Below, one piece after another: positions 11,364 to 23,207 of a DNA stretch of 64,000 nucleotides. The position numbers and the translations under genes are program-made. The stretch is from NCBI GenBank assembly GCA_003008705.1, contig PDUO01000059.1, positions 186,001 through 250,000 on the forward strand. Reading direction: 5' to 3'. Origin of the DNA: Pezicula radicicola. Its lineage: Eukaryota; Ascomycota; Leotiomycetes; Helotiales; Dermateaceae. Numbering within the stretch: the first letter of the stretch is position 1; every line of letters begins with the position of its first letter. Below the pieces are notes generated by a model. That model was not told the DNA's origin. It worked only from the letters and a program-made list of their open reading frames with translations, and ran no database searches.

Positions 11364-13606
11364 ATGAAGTTGGGCTACAAACACCTGCCAAGAGTCCTAC
11401 TCGCTTCATTAATCCTCTGTCTCGTCGCTCTCCTAGTGACCGTCATTCCTATAGAGGTCATATCGCACCGCTCACGACATTCAAGAGCTCAAAGCGTTAT
11501 CTTCGACCCTGTCTCCCCTCCTTCCTTCCCATTAGCTGTTAGGAATCCCTATGTCTCGGCTTGGATGCCAGGAAACCTCGTGGATATCCTTCCACGAGCT
11601 GAAGTCCAGTTTTGGGCTGGTCAGTATCTTACTTGGAGTATTGCTGCCAGGGTCGATGGCGTGACTTTTAATTTGATGGGAGTTCCTAATCCTACTAATG
11701 GGACTAATGATGCTACTGTCACTCATGCTCAGTATACATCTACACATTCCATTTTTACTCTGCAAGCCGGTGCTGCAACGTTTAAATTGGATTTCTTGTC
11801 GCCTGTTTCGCCGTCAAATTATCTTCGCCAATCATTACCGTTCAGTAAGTTTATTACTACCCCCTGATGTTGAGTTTTTGTTCATAGGTAATACTAGGTT
11901 ATGTCACAATCAATGCAACCACTAGCTCCGCAACTAATATTCAGATATTCTCGGATATAGATGATACTTGGACCGGCCAATCAGTCAACAGCTCATGGAT
12001 TCTGAACACCACATCCAATACTTCAATGTTCTCCCTCAGCGCAAACAACGTAGCGACCTACTCCCAGAATTCCATGGACCAAGCACTATGGGGAGAAGTG
12101 ATCTTTGCCTCCCGAAACATTTCCTCAAATGTAACTCTTCAAACTGGACCACAGCTCACCGTTCGTGAACAATTTGCAACTCAAGGAAATCTAACAGGCG
12201 AAATTCCTGACTGGACACCTGGTGGAATTACCGGTGAAGGAGGCGTAGTTGGAATTGCCCACGATCTCGGACTAGTAACCGGCGAAGCATCAGTCCAATA
12301 TGCCATAGGCTACGTCCGAGAAGAAGCAATCAACTATCTAGGAACACCATATACAGGATATTACCGAGCAACCTATCCCAACACGATAGATGCTCTAACC
12401 CATTTCTTCAACGACTACGAAGCAGCCTACGCCGAGTCCCTCGTAGTAGATTCCACAATATCAAGCAAATCAATAAACATAGCCGGACAAAACTACTCAG
12501 ACATAGTGACCCTCTCCCCCCGACAAGCCTACGGTGGCCTCGAACTAACAATCCCAAATGACACGCTGAACACAAGTTCAATCCTCGCCTTCATAAAAGA
12601 AATCTCATCTGACGGAAACGTAAACACAGTGGATGTAATATTCCCCGCCTTCCCCATATTCTATGCCATAGACCCCGAATACATCCGACTCCTCCTTGAA
12701 CCAATAATGCAATACCTAGCCGCAGGACGCTGGCCACACAACTACGTAATCCATGACATAGGAAGCGATTACCCCAACGCAACAGGCCATGACGATGGGG
12801 AAGCCGAAGAAATGCCAATAGAAGAAACAGGAAATCTCCTCATTCTTATCTACGCCTACACACTCGCAACAAACAATACAAGCTGGGTAGCAAACTATAC
12901 ATCACTCCTACAAGGCTACGCCGACTATTTAGTCTCCAATAGTCTAAACATAGCCAAACAACTATCCACAAATGACGCAGCAGGACCTCTACGAAACGAA
13001 ACAAATCTAGCCGTAAAAGCTGCAATAGGACTAAAAGCATTCGGAGCCTTAACAGGCCTTTCAAATTATTCCTCAATAGGAGATTCACACGCCAATGTCC
13101 TCTATAGCCAAGGTCTCGCAACCGATGAAAATAAAACCCATTTCACACTTACATACCCCAACAATACAACATCCTGGAAAGTAACCTTTAACCTCTATCC
13201 AGACCTCCTCTTAAACCTAAGCACATTCCCACAATCAGCTTACGATATGGAATCATCTTTCTATCCAACAGTAAGAAGAGAAGGAGGAGTAGGACTCGAT
13301 AATAGACAATGGTGGGCTAAAACGGATTGGAATCTTTGGGCTGCGGGGACTAGTGGGAATGAAACTAGAAACATGTTTGTGAATGATGTTTGGAGTATGA
13401 TGACTTATGGATTGAATACTTGGCCTTTTAGTGATAGGTATATTGTTAGTAGTGACGGGGTGGAGGAGGGGAGGAGGCTTTGGGGTGAGTGGGCTCTTAG
13501 GGCTAGACCTACTGTTGGAGGACATTTTTCACTGTTGGCGTTGGAGGGGGCGAGGTACCTTGCGTGGGAGGATGAGGCGGTGGGTGGGTTGGTGGGTAAT
13601 GGGTGA
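11364..13606 (+). CDS. Extracellular glutaminase, GtaA type (DUF4965/DUF1793)
   Basis: Two exons, 11364-11844 and 11898-13606, give 729 aa; the 53-bp intron ends at ACTAG, not the nearer CATAG, because only the former restores the frame. The N-terminus has a basic stretch then a long hydrophobic segment (signal peptide or anchor). It is followed by the conserved opening FDPVSPPSFPLAVRNPYVSA and PRAEVQFWAGQYLTWS, typical of fungal GtaA proteins. Many N-x-S/T sites fit passage through the secretory pathway. The last third contains the DUF1793 six-hairpin-like region (DSDYPNATGHDDGEAEEMP-type motif near 12760-12825). Aspergillus GtaA converts glutamine to glutamate outside the cell; the role here is by homology. 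The alternative start at 11301 would add 21 residues. Confidence 0.87.
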
Positions 13607-13926
13607 TTGGAGGAATGAGGGGTGATATAACGGGGATATAGTGGGCCTAGATAGATAGCTTTGTATATATGAACGGAGTAAAGAACACTGCATAGGTTAA
13701 CTGCGTCTCACTTCGTGCGTCGCTAAGACCCCGGGGACCGCCCTAGGCCGTTATTCTCCGCCCGCACCCTATACAACACGGAAGCCGCTAAAGCTTATAG
13801 TGTGATAGATACTAGGCACCTGGATTATCGTTGGCATCTACTAGAGTCACTGTAATAGCTACAGTTAGCCAATACGACGTTTGACATTAAAGTCTATAAC
13901 TCCAGAACTCCAGAGCAACCACCGAG
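13607..13926. other. Promoter region of acetoacetyl-CoA synthetase
   Basis: About 320 bp between the glutaminase stop and the next start codon. No gene is visible. It should hold the glutaminase 3' end and the promoter and leader of the synthetase. Confidence 0.4.
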
Positions 13927-16486
13927 ATGGCTCTAGCACCAATTATTTGGCAACATCCAAACCTTACAGGCACAAACATCCACGCTTTCCGTCTGAACGT
14001 GAACCGGAAGTACTCACTCAACTTGAAGGATTACAAAGACTTACATACTTGGTCCATCAACAACATCGAGTCTTTCGCTTCAGCGTTCTGGGACTTTGCT
14101 GGCCTCAAATATCATGAACCGCCCATCCGCACAATTGACGATCCGGGACGAATGTTCCCGCCACCAAAATGGTTTCCTGGAGCGACAATGAACTTTACCG
14201 AGAACCTCCTCTGTACTGGACTTGCTATGCGACCTGATGCCGTCGCTGTTACTGCTTTTCGAGAAGGTCTGACGGAAGAAATAGAGTTGACATATGCTGA
14301 GTTGGAAAAGAGGGTTGCCGTATGGGCCAATGCCTTGAGGAAATTAGGCGTTAGCGTTGGAGATAGAGTTGCTAGTAAGAATCAAGGCGTCCATTCTAGT
14401 AACAAGTTCGAATGCGTAGAAAAGTGCTGACGGACGGAAAATTGCTACAGCTGTGCTCACAAATTCCCTTGACAGCCTACTCGTCATACTTGCGACCGGC
14501 GCCGTGGGAGCAATATTCTCTTCAGCATCGCCAGATATGGGTGCACAAGCTATTATGGGTCGATATAGTCAGCTGCGTCCCAAGATACTTGTCTGTGAAA
14601 CAAGTGTAAAATACAGTGGCAAAGTAAGGGATATTCGAGAGAAGATTTCTCAAGTGCATCGAGAACTGCAACAGAAAGTTCCAGAATTCCAACAAACTAT
14701 CGTCGTCAGAGGCCCAATGTTTGCGGGAAGCAGTTTGTACGTCTATTTTCTCTGGGTTACAGTATTTTCGAAATGTGAGACGGCCATAAGATATTGACTG
14801 GTGATAGAACAAACGCGGGAGATATTCTCGATCCAAGAGATAATCATGTTCATTATGAAATTCTTCCATTCGACCATCCGATATATATTCTCTATTCGTG
14901 AGTATTTCAAGCCACCTAGTTGAGGGAATATCTTAAAGCTAAATAAGACTTCCAGGTCTGGAACGACGGGCCCACCCAAATGTACATTTCCCTTAATGGC
15001 AGCTCTCTCAGGAGGCGACTTCTACATGCTTATGTTTTTGGACAGGTATTATTCATGCTGCAGGGCGTGCACTCTTGCAGAACAAGAAGGAATTCCTTCT
15101 ACACTACGATGTTGGACCTTATTCAACCTTTTACCAGTACACCACGGTTAGTGACAATATGCTCTTTTGAAAGAGTAAATAAATTAAGCTGACATTCAAC
15201 AATCATCGCAGACTGGCTGGATGATGTGGAATTTCATGATTGCTGGCTTGAGTATTGGTATGCGTATTGTTCTCTACGATGGCAGTCCATTGTATCCAAG
15301 TCCAGCCAATCAGATTGATCTGGTAAAATCACAAGGGTAAGAAGGAATTCGTCTAAGCATTATACTGATGATACTATATACAACAATGCTGTTTATTCGT
15401 CCTTCGGATCTAAAATATTTGAGTAGTCTACTGACTTTGACATGTTATATAGAGTAACACACTGGAGCACAAGTCCAAAGTTCCTCTCTGCGCTAAAACA
15501 ACTTAGTTCATCGGATTTCCTAGATTTAGACAGCTTAGAAACTGTCGTTTCAGCTGGCGCACCTCTGAGCGCTGAGCTTTCAAGATGGTTTTATACCAAG
15601 TTCCCCAAGAACGTGGCGTTAAGCAACGGTTCTGGTGGAACAGATCTAGTCGGAGGAAGTAAGTCTAAGGAAAGCCTCGATCCCCAGACCACACACTCGT
15701 TTCCGTACTGATGTTTTGCGCAAAAAGTCGTACTTGGGGCTCCCATGCTCGACATCCGTAGCGGCGAAATCAGCGGAGCGGCACTTGGAATGAAGGTGGA
15801 GATCTATGACGAGAATGGCAAGAACATTGAGGACTCTGGAGAGAAAGGTGACTTAGTGATCACGAGGCCATTCTTCAGTATGCCACTTGGATTCTGGGGT
15901 CCAGACGGTGAAGCGAAGTTCAAGAAAGCATATTTTGAACAGTTTCCGGGAGTATGGGCACACGGGGACTTTATCAAGAAGAACTTACTCAGCGGCGGGT
16001 ATGAGGTCCTTGGTCGCAGCGATGGAGTTCTTAATCCTGGTGGTACGCTGCCCTTTTAAGTCTCTCTAATCTTGTTGATCACTTACAATCTACACAGGTA
16101 TTCGATTCGGCACAGCAGAGCTGTACGGCGTACTTGATAGTATTCCAGAGGTTGAAGACAGCATTGCAGTAGGGCAAAGCGTACCAAAATCCCAAGACGA
16201 ACGCGTCCTACTGTTTGTCAAACTCGCCGCCGGTCGCAGATTTACGGAAGAACTTCGACAATCCATCAAAACGGCCATCTCGAAGTCGCTGACTCCTAGA
16301 CATGTACCAGCCCAGATATTCCAGGTCGCTGATATTCCTTATACTATCAATGGCAAGAAGATTGAGCATCTGGTGCGTGATATCGTTTCTGGACGAGAGC
16401 CAAAAGGTTCTGGGACTGCTGTAAATCCGCAGTGTCTTGCTGAGTATAAGCAGTTTGCTATTCGAGAAAGACAAGTTAAGTTGTAG
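13927..16486 (+). CDS. Acetoacetyl-CoA synthetase (AMP-forming ligase)
   Basis: Nine exons: 13927-14374, 14451-14736, 14808-14897, 14956-14981, 15046-15146, 15212-15336, 15453-15658, 15728-16042, 16098-16486. All junctions are GT...AG and the sum is an intact 661-codon frame. The N-terminal block (LAPIIWQHPNLTGTNIHAF) and the LPPKWFPGA-type motif are those of acetoacetyl-CoA synthetases. The AMP-binding P-loop SSGTTGPPKC is at residues 275-284, followed by TTGWMMWNFMIAGLS and the GRSDGVLNPGG adenylation motif. The enzyme activates acetoacetate to acetoacetyl-CoA in the cytosol for sterol and lipid synthesis or amino-acid/ketone breakdown. The gene is convergent with the exonuclease gene, with only about 136 bp between stops. 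Very short exon 4 (26 bp) explains why no single long frame covers the ATP motif. Confidence 0.93.
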
Positions 16487-16622
16487 TTAGATTTCTACCT
16501 AGATTATCATAGAAGAGTAAATTGGCACAGATCTCTGATTTCACTCTTGCTGGCCTTACTTATCGGAGTTATTACAAGGTAAATCAATTAAATCTACACT
16601 TCACACCAAATGAATTTTACTC

Positions 16623-17573
16623 TCAAGTTTGTCGCCATGTCAAATATTTTTCGTGCAACGACTGCTGCGCCATCCACATTTTCTTCCGCTTCTTGATGGC
16701 GCTTTTCGACATTGGCGTCCCGTCGGCCAAACGCATTGGGATTCCATCGTCATCCCACGCTGAAAAACTCGAGTCATTTCGGAACATCTCTTGAGGAGGC
16801 GTTGCACCGGCGGAGAGTAGTATCGCCATACGGGCCGCTTCCGCAGCTTGATGTACTTCTGCCTTTTCACGCTGTAATATTTGTTGATGTTGCAGAGCTT
16901 GTTCATCGACTGATCCATCGCTTGTGATTTTGAAGACGTATCCTTGCTGGTATAACCATCGAGCAATGCTGGCAATGTTGCGGGCATCATCAATCCCGCT
17001 GTGATGCGTCCCGATCAGCTCTTGCCCAATGACATTCAGCATGCGCACCATGGAATCGGCTTTCTTTCCCGTAAATGATTTAAAGGCGTGTTTGATATTG
17101 CACCAGTTTTGGAATAATGCCAGGCCATCATCAATGCAGTAAAAGGATTGTTCCGCGGGAAGCATGGCCCTGAAGTCCCAATCTCCACATGCGATTGCGA
17201 GCGTATTTGATTCCGTCGCGCCATAACGACTCAGAAACGTCAGCAAGTTTTGCCATGCTTCTGGGAACGTAGGGCTTTCATCAAAAACTTGCTGCGGAAT
17301 GCCTTTGTGATTCCTCCTGTTTGGATTGCGCTGCGGTCGAACAAAAGTATGGAACTCATCTACGACGTCCAACAACGGCGTCGCTGTAGATAGCAAGACG
17401 AGCGGGAATTCAGTCACCTCGTGCGTGCCGTCGGACTCATTAATAGACGCCTCGAAATCAACAATACATAGGAACGCGTAGCGCTGCTCACGTACATCCG
17501 GCGTGAGCTTCGACAAGGCATGCTGCTTGCTAGTGATGTGCTCGTTCGTGGCTGGGGTAGGTGGAATAGACAT
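16623..17573 (-). CDS. ERI-1-like 3'-5' exonuclease (DEDDh family)
   Basis: Single exon. Start chosen at 17573 (MSIPPTP, 316 aa); an in-frame ATG at 17651 would add 26 residues that look like leader. DEDDh residues are visible: Asp39 and Glu41 in VDFEAS, Asp131 in ACGDWDF, His191 and Asp195/196 in HHSGIDDARN, exactly the ERI-1/3'hExo arrangement. A C-terminal basic stretch (SAIKKRKKMW) could be a nuclear signal or RNA-binding surface. Related enzymes trim histone mRNA stem-loops, 5.8S rRNA or small RNAs; in fungi an ERI-1 relative is linked to RNA silencing. Which RNA is the substrate cannot be said. Two CACGTG boxes lie about 230 bp upstream. Confidence 0.85.
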   Translation of the reverse strand: MSIPPTPATNEHITSKQHALSKLTPDVREQRYAFLCIVDFEASINESDGTHEVTEFPLVLLSTATPLLDVVDEFHTFVRPQRNPNRRNHKGIPQQVFDESPTFPEAWQNLLTFLSRYGATESNTLAIACGDWDFRAMLPAEQSFYCIDDGLALFQNWCNIKHAFKSFTGKKADSMVRMLNVIGQELIGTHHSGIDDARNIASIARWLYQQGYVFKITSDGSVDEQALQHQQILQREKAEVHQAAEAARMAILLSAGATPPQEMFRNDSSFSAWDDDGIPMRLADGTPMSKSAIKKRKKMWMAQQSLHEKYLTWRQT

Positions 17574-17797
17574 GCTCGACTGAAAAGTGTGAAAACGGTT
17601 TATCTTTGGATTAACCTGTCGTAGTATCTCTCTTCTCTCTTGTAGTCGCACAAAGTAAAAGGTGTATAATGTATACTAATAAATAGAAGCCTCTAGTACT
17701 AATAATATCTAAGATGAGTCACAAAGTTATTATATATAGCTATTTTTTTATATTATTTTAAAAAATATACAAGTTTTAGCCGGAGCCGCCGCACAAT

Positions 17798-17828
17798 CAC
17801 GTGAGCGCCTGTACTTTCATATCACGTG
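17798..17828. promoter_or_regulatory. Pair of CACGTG (E-box) palindromes
   Basis: CACGTG occurs at 17798-17803 and 17823-17828, the second within ATCACGTGAT. They sit upstream of the exonuclease gene in an otherwise AT-rich stretch. Fungal bHLH factors and Cbf1-type proteins bind such sites; function here is inference. Confidence 0.35.
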
Positions 17829-17889
17829 ATCTCTCACTTACCGGCCTCTCCTAGCTAAAACTTGCCTGTGAAGATAATAGCAACGTATC

Positions 17890-18897
17890 TTCCAAAGCAT
17901 ATTTCCACAGAGTGGAAGACATTTATATTTCTACTGCTGAGTCAATCGCAATGCATAGAGAGCGTGGGGCATTGGATTTTCTTGATCAGGCTGGATGGCC
18001 ACGAGACATAAAGGATCTTCCGTCATGGATACCTGACTGCAGTTGTTCTATCTCTCGTGGTTATTCACTTCTTCATTGGCAGCTTTTGCCTCCCGCTTCG
18101 GAACGAAGTGTTGCACCAATGTCAATGTTTAATGCCCCCGGAATTTTTACTTTCGCCCACACTAGGAGGTTTGAATTCCGAATATGTCAAGATCTCCTTC
18201 GCGCCGAGGGGATCAGCTCTGATTTTGTCGATGGCGTTGCGCCTAATTATCGTGGCACTATTATTCATTGTTCAAACTACGTCTCAGGTCATATTTTGGA
18301 TACAATGATGGCGACTTTACAGCTTGAGGTTGAGTATACGTGATACCCAACTGACAAAGATGTTCTGAATGTTCCATGGAGAACTCTGGTCTTAGATCGC
18401 AACGGCTCTAATGGATCCAAAGCTGCAAGTAAGTGGGCCAGTCTATCTCTCCTGCTCTTTGTCGACTTTTGCCTCCTTGGCTCGCTCGTAACATTGACCA
18501 TCGAAACTGATTCGACACAATTTCCGACTTCAAGATATACGGCAGTACGGTATCGGACTTGATTCTTACGCAAACAAATGCCCATGATGCAACCTCAAGC
18601 CTATCGGCATCAGACAAGGAAACTTTGACAGGTATCTTCAACAGTCTCTGGGAGGTGATACCTGGTAGAAGACTGTCCACCACAAGAAAAGGTTATTTGT
18701 GTCTGGTTCCAGCCGATACTCGACGTGGGGACATCATTGGAGTTCTATTTGACTGTCATGTTCCGGTCGTACTTCGACGGCATCTGGATTTCTACGAATT
18801 CATTGGAACCTGCTATGTTCACGGGATAATGAATGGTGAAGCTTTGGCAGGGCTCGATACTGGTGATTGCTTCGCTCAGGGTTTCTTCCTTCGATGA
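17890..18897 (+). pseudogene. Broken HET-domain (heterokaryon incompatibility) gene, 3' part only
   Basis: Conceptual reading from about 17909 matches the middle and C-terminal parts of fungal HET proteins: a LPSWIPDCS segment (usual LPSWvPDWS), VPWRTLVLDRNG, then KGYLCLVPADTRRGDIIGVLF and YVHGIMNGEAL. The N-terminal HET domain itself is missing, and the fragment begins just after an intron-acceptor-like CCACAG. A TGA at 18341-18343 interrupts the frame; the C-terminal piece (about 18511-18897) is in another frame, and no splice I could find reconciles the phases. HET proteins trigger cell death on fusion of unlike strains. This copy cannot encode a full protein. Confidence 0.75.
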
Positions 18898-19118
18898 TTC
18901 AACGCGACTGGCTGAGTTCTTGCCCACCCCTTTCGCCGACCAACTCCCTCCGCAACTGATATATATCTGGCGTTTGGTGGTACTAGGCCTGGTCGGATAT
19001 TTCTACTAGTTATAAGGTATCTAAAATGTAGGACCGGAATGTAGGAATCTAGGAACTATATGACTGGTAGAAATTTAATTACTGCCTTAATCCTACATTC
19101 TGGAACCTCAGAATTATG

Positions 19119-19433
19119 CGTTCTGTTGGTAGAAATCTAATGGTAGAATTCTATTGACAGAACTCTACTAGTTGACACAGTTCCATGTGTTCGAGAGTTA
19201 ACGTGCCTTGTATTGACGAAGAGGTTGTTCAGGGAGCAGAGTTCCAGCCCCTGAGCGAGAAGATATAGCTATCGTCAAACCCTCATACCAGTACAGGGTC
19301 ACGTTGGAGGATTTCCGAGAATCCTACGCAAGCGTTCTGTCGTTCTGTTGGTGGAAATCTACTAGTAGAATTCTACTGATATAACACTACCAGTACAGCA
19401 TCCCGTGGGAGGATTCCCAGAAGTACCGTATTA
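19119..19433. repeat. Two interleaved direct repeats (about 54 bp and 40 bp)
   Basis: A segment beginning CGTTCTGTTGGT and containing GTAGAATTCTA occurs at 19119-19172 and 19341-19393. A second segment beginning CCAGTACAG and containing GGAGGATT occurs at 19288-19321 and 19390-19433. Each pair is roughly 80-85% identical, consistent with an old local duplication. Confidence 0.6.
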
Positions 19434-19749
19434 ATTGGTTTATAAGATGACATCTTAATAGTAGTTTGTTTCTGTATTTTTGACCTTAGGACTATATCTT
19501 ATATACAGATAATGTCTTATTAGCCTGCTTAAGGCCTAACTACGACCCCTCTAAAGCCCTAAGCAAATATTATTCCACTATTTGTATTAACTATTCGTAG
19601 GCTCTTTAGGGTAGGAATAGGAGGAAGCTTTGGTGAAAAGATGACATCTTATAAGTAATTTAGGAATACTTTGACAGTTTTAGACTATATCTTATAAGGT
19701 GATAGTTCCTTATTAATAATGATATCTTATAAACCAATTAATACGGTAC
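19433..19749. mobile_element. MITE-like element with 26-bp perfect terminal inverted repeats
   Basis: The ends 19433-19458 and 19724-19749 are perfect inverted repeats starting GTACCGTATTAATTGGTTTA, including flanking TA dinucleotides at each end as in Tc1/mariner-type insertions. The 317-bp element is AT-rich, has no coding frame and contains further inverted copies of an ATCTTATA motif inside. It lies next to the broken HET gene. Confidence 0.78.
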
Positions 19750-20746
19750 TCGCTCTGGTGATCTCGGGGTCCTCCGCTCACCCCTACGGTATCGGCACGA
19801 AGACTGAACGGGTCCTCCTGCGGCCCGGCGCATAATGCAACTGGCTTGAGAATGATATCGGGCGAACTCAAGCCGTTAAGAAAAGCGTATCATTGAGGGT
19901 TGTGGTGGGGACGTGGCGAGCCATGAAAGGTCAGCCTTGCTCCGGCTTGCATTTCCAGTCACACCCTGAATGCGAACATGAGGTGATCACTGAGGCTAAC
20001 CGATCTCCCTCTCCAACATTCCGACACTTATAATGCATATAAGGTGGGTGGACGGCAAATAGGAGCTCTCGCTGCTAGCGAGCACCGCCTAACAAACGAC
20101 ACACTCTCTAGTCACCATGGCTTCGCTGGATACTAACCAACTGCGACTGGTATTGAATGTCAGGCTTGGGTTCCCGAGTGGCATTTCAGTCTCCTTCTGG
20201 TTGTTGCCGCAGCTCAAGCTCGATTCACAGTGGACGCTGACATGTGAGATCCAATTCATTTCAGTGTGCACACAACGCAACGCGACCCCGCAATCGAAGC
20301 CTCAGCTATTGTTTGGCCAAGGTGATATGCTCCAAAAGAGCTGGAGCCTCACTATCATCGACACGTATGCTATCTAGAGATATGGTTGCGGTGGCAGTTG
20401 TCAAATTTCTCACTTAGAAAAATGCCATTGGGTACGCATTCGTGGGATGCATAGCCGTTCCACCCGAGTTCTCTGGTGCAGAGGTATAATTATGCAGGAT
20501 TGGGTTCTTCCTATGTGCCCGAGGGAAAACAGCAGACTTGTACAAATCATACAAATTATACCAACTGCTCTTTCGAACGCAATTTCATGTCAACTTAGTC
20601 AAACTAAGCAATTCTCAGACTCATCGTAAGGGCAACACTATCTCTTCCAACCATTTACCTCCTGATCTCCACAGTCTAATCAATCAATTGAACGTGAACG
20701 TGCTGATACGAATATAGCTCACATAATACTCTGTCGACAATCAAAC

Positions 20747-22525
20747 ATGAGTGCGGGCAACAGCACAAATGGATCTTCTAAAGCTCCTGCTAAACCAAAG
20801 CATTCGTCTCAATTGAAAGAGTTTCTAGCTCTTGGAAAAAAGATCTTCCAGGATAAGGAGGTCAGCGATTACGACCAGCTTCTCGACAATAAGAGAGATC
20901 TAGAACAACAACTGCAGTTGAAGAGTCAAGAATTGAACGAAAAAGTGGCCGAGCTTTTCGCACTTCAATCAGCCAAGACGAAGGAGATAGACTCGCTTCG
21001 GTCGAGCACGGACATGAAGATTTTAGAACTTGAGTCCAAGAAAAAGACGCTGTTTGAAGAATTTGAGAACAGGTACAAATCCTGGGATACCGGGACGAAC
21101 AAGCAAAAAAATCTTGAGGGTCAGGTATCTCAACTGAAGCTGAAGCTTACACAAGCAAATGAGAGAGCGGGATCTTCTGAGGCCAGAAATGAAAGCTTAG
21201 AGGCTCAGTTGTTTGCTCACCAGAATTCCTTACAAGAGACGAATAATGAACTGAAAACGACCAAGAAAGAGCTGAGCTCGAAGGACAGAGAGTTGAAAGG
21301 GACGGTGAAGGATCTCGAATCCGCTCAGGTTGAATTGGAATCACTAAGGAGTCATCTGGGGTTAGAGTACCCGACTGAGGAATATCTGTGAGTAATTAGA
21401 CTCTCGATGCAATGAGTGGTTGTTCTAACACGGTCATAGAGCCACCAATTTTCGGGCTTTGGCTGTCGAATGCCATATGATCGCAAAGAGATTCTTTCGC
21501 ACCCAACTACCACAGGAATTCGTTTCGGTACATTACGTAAAAACATTCGCATCTTTTCTTCCATGCTAACTAGTGTGTAGAATGACTTCTGGAAGGATCT
21601 GGAAAACTCCGGATTTATTAAGGTTGTTCCTAAAAAGACCCCCTTGTCCAACTCCATTGCGTCTCAGTGCCTCCGCATGGCGACGGCAGAGAAAGTCATA
21701 GCGGAGAAGCTGTACACGGGTATTTTTAGAGAATACTATCTCCCTGAATCGAGTCCTGCTCGAGACATCATAAACGATGTATTGAAGCAACTTATCAAAA
21801 GCAACCCCCGCAAAGAGGCTATTTTCCGTCTGCAATTGCTTGCTGCGTACGAGCCCGACGAGCAAACCTATGTTCATCACCTCGTGGAATCTATAGTAGA
21901 GGAAGTTGTCACACTCTTTGATCCATTGCTTTTTGGTCCGGGTGCCCAAGAAAGTTTTCAGGCTGCTTTGAGGGAACTCTTCGACAAAGCCGTACAGCTG
22001 TGGAAGTGTGTTCAGAGAAGCGCGACGAAGGGGTCGGTTTTAAATGATCCAGAACAGAAGGGCTTCAACAGTATCCAGGAACAGGATTGGGAAGTGAATG
22101 AAGAGTATGACAATGCGGTGAAGTTGGCTCCCGAGCAGACAGTGAAAATTCCCGACCAGAGTGAACCTGTCATTTCCCTATTCCCTCGGGTTTTTATTGG
22201 CGCACGTGTGGTATATTGCGGCTGTGCCCTTTGGTCTGATCAGAGCGCTGTTGTGGCTGCAAATATCGAGTTCAGTCAAATGAACTCCCGCAACTCCGCT
22301 CAGGGTTGTGGAGTACCAGGACGACGGAATAGCAATAGGTGGAGGCTGAGCTCTAGCGGCTCATCAAGCCTGGTGAGGAGGGCGGAAGATCTGTCAACAT
22401 CGCCACGAAGTCCATCAGGAAATCCATCTTTTTTAGAGCATGCGAACAGTCGTACCAACAGTTGGAAGATGCCCCTTCCCGAAGCACGGTCAGGAGAACT
22501 CGGTGGGAACGCGGGCGGAGGATAA
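20747..22525 (+). CDS. Coiled-coil protein of unknown function
   Basis: Three exons, 20747-21387, 21440-21527 and 21581-22525, give 557 aa with both junctions in phase. Residues about 45-205 form a long heptad-rich coiled coil (many Leu, Glu, Lys, Gln). The next block (FRALAVECHMIAKRFFRTQL and MATAEKVIAEKLYTGIFREY) looks like an ordered, helical conserved domain. The last about 120 residues are Ser/Arg/Gly-rich and probably disordered. I do not recognise a named domain with certainty. A cytoskeletal, DNA-repair or scaffold role could all fit; none is claimed. Convergent with ATG15. Confidence 0.75.
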
Positions 22526-23207
22526 TCAAACTTTTCAAGGGTGGAAAATCCAAGCAAAATTGTATTCATGAGTAGGCAGGTTTTTCTGGTAGTCAATGAC
22601 AAGTATGAAATGTATGACGCTTAATTTCCCGTATAACCATAACAATACAAAAGGTATGGCAATCGCAGGCCACAGGAGCCGCGAGTGTGACACAGTACTC
22701 GTACCCGATTTGAGAAAGAAGGTTGGTTTGGATTTAAGGGGGTTATTAAAGTGTTATTTCATTGCGGGTATACACGTATACTTTACAGCTCTAGCTTAAT
22801 CCGTCCGCTCAGAGCACTACGGCCCACCATGTGCATCTCCTTGCAAATGCATATTTTCTTTGCTTAAAGAATTTGTAAGGTGGTTGTAGGAACAAAGTAC
22901 TACTCTCGGAATTCTCCCTTCGTTCCCACAAAGTAGAGTCACAGCAGGATGTCCAGGCGATGAGAGTATTGTCGCTGTCAAGCTTCCCTGTACAAAGATT
23001 GACCACAGAATATTTTGCTTGTAGTCATAGCAACCTGGCCTTGAAGACTTAAGACGTTTACAATCAGCCACTTGCTCCCTTCAATACTGCATACCTAGCA
23101 CGGTCATCAATATTCTCCACTAGGAGTACGTGACCTCATATAAACGCTAATGCACTAAGGCTTCGCTTGAAGCCACCAAAAACATCGAATCTTGTGCTCG
23201 AGTACAA
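22526..23207. other. Intergenic region between convergent genes
   Basis: About 680 bp separating the stops of the coiled-coil gene and ATG15. Only short frames are present; it should hold both 3' UTRs and terminators. Confidence 0.4.

Larger units (their letters stand above)
18898..20746. other. Repeat-bearing intergenic region
   Basis: Holds the direct repeats and the TIR element listed separately. Between 20040 and 20640 a TATA-like TATAAGG, a good CACCATGG start context and an 86-codon frame (20117-20377) suggest either a small gene or a relic. No reading with plausible introns gave a recognisable protein, so none is called. Confidence 0.4.

Noticed and set aside
20117..20640. Possible small secreted or decayed gene after a CACCATGG start
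   Set aside because: Fragments look protein-like in one frame but four stops interrupt it and no splice model kept frame.
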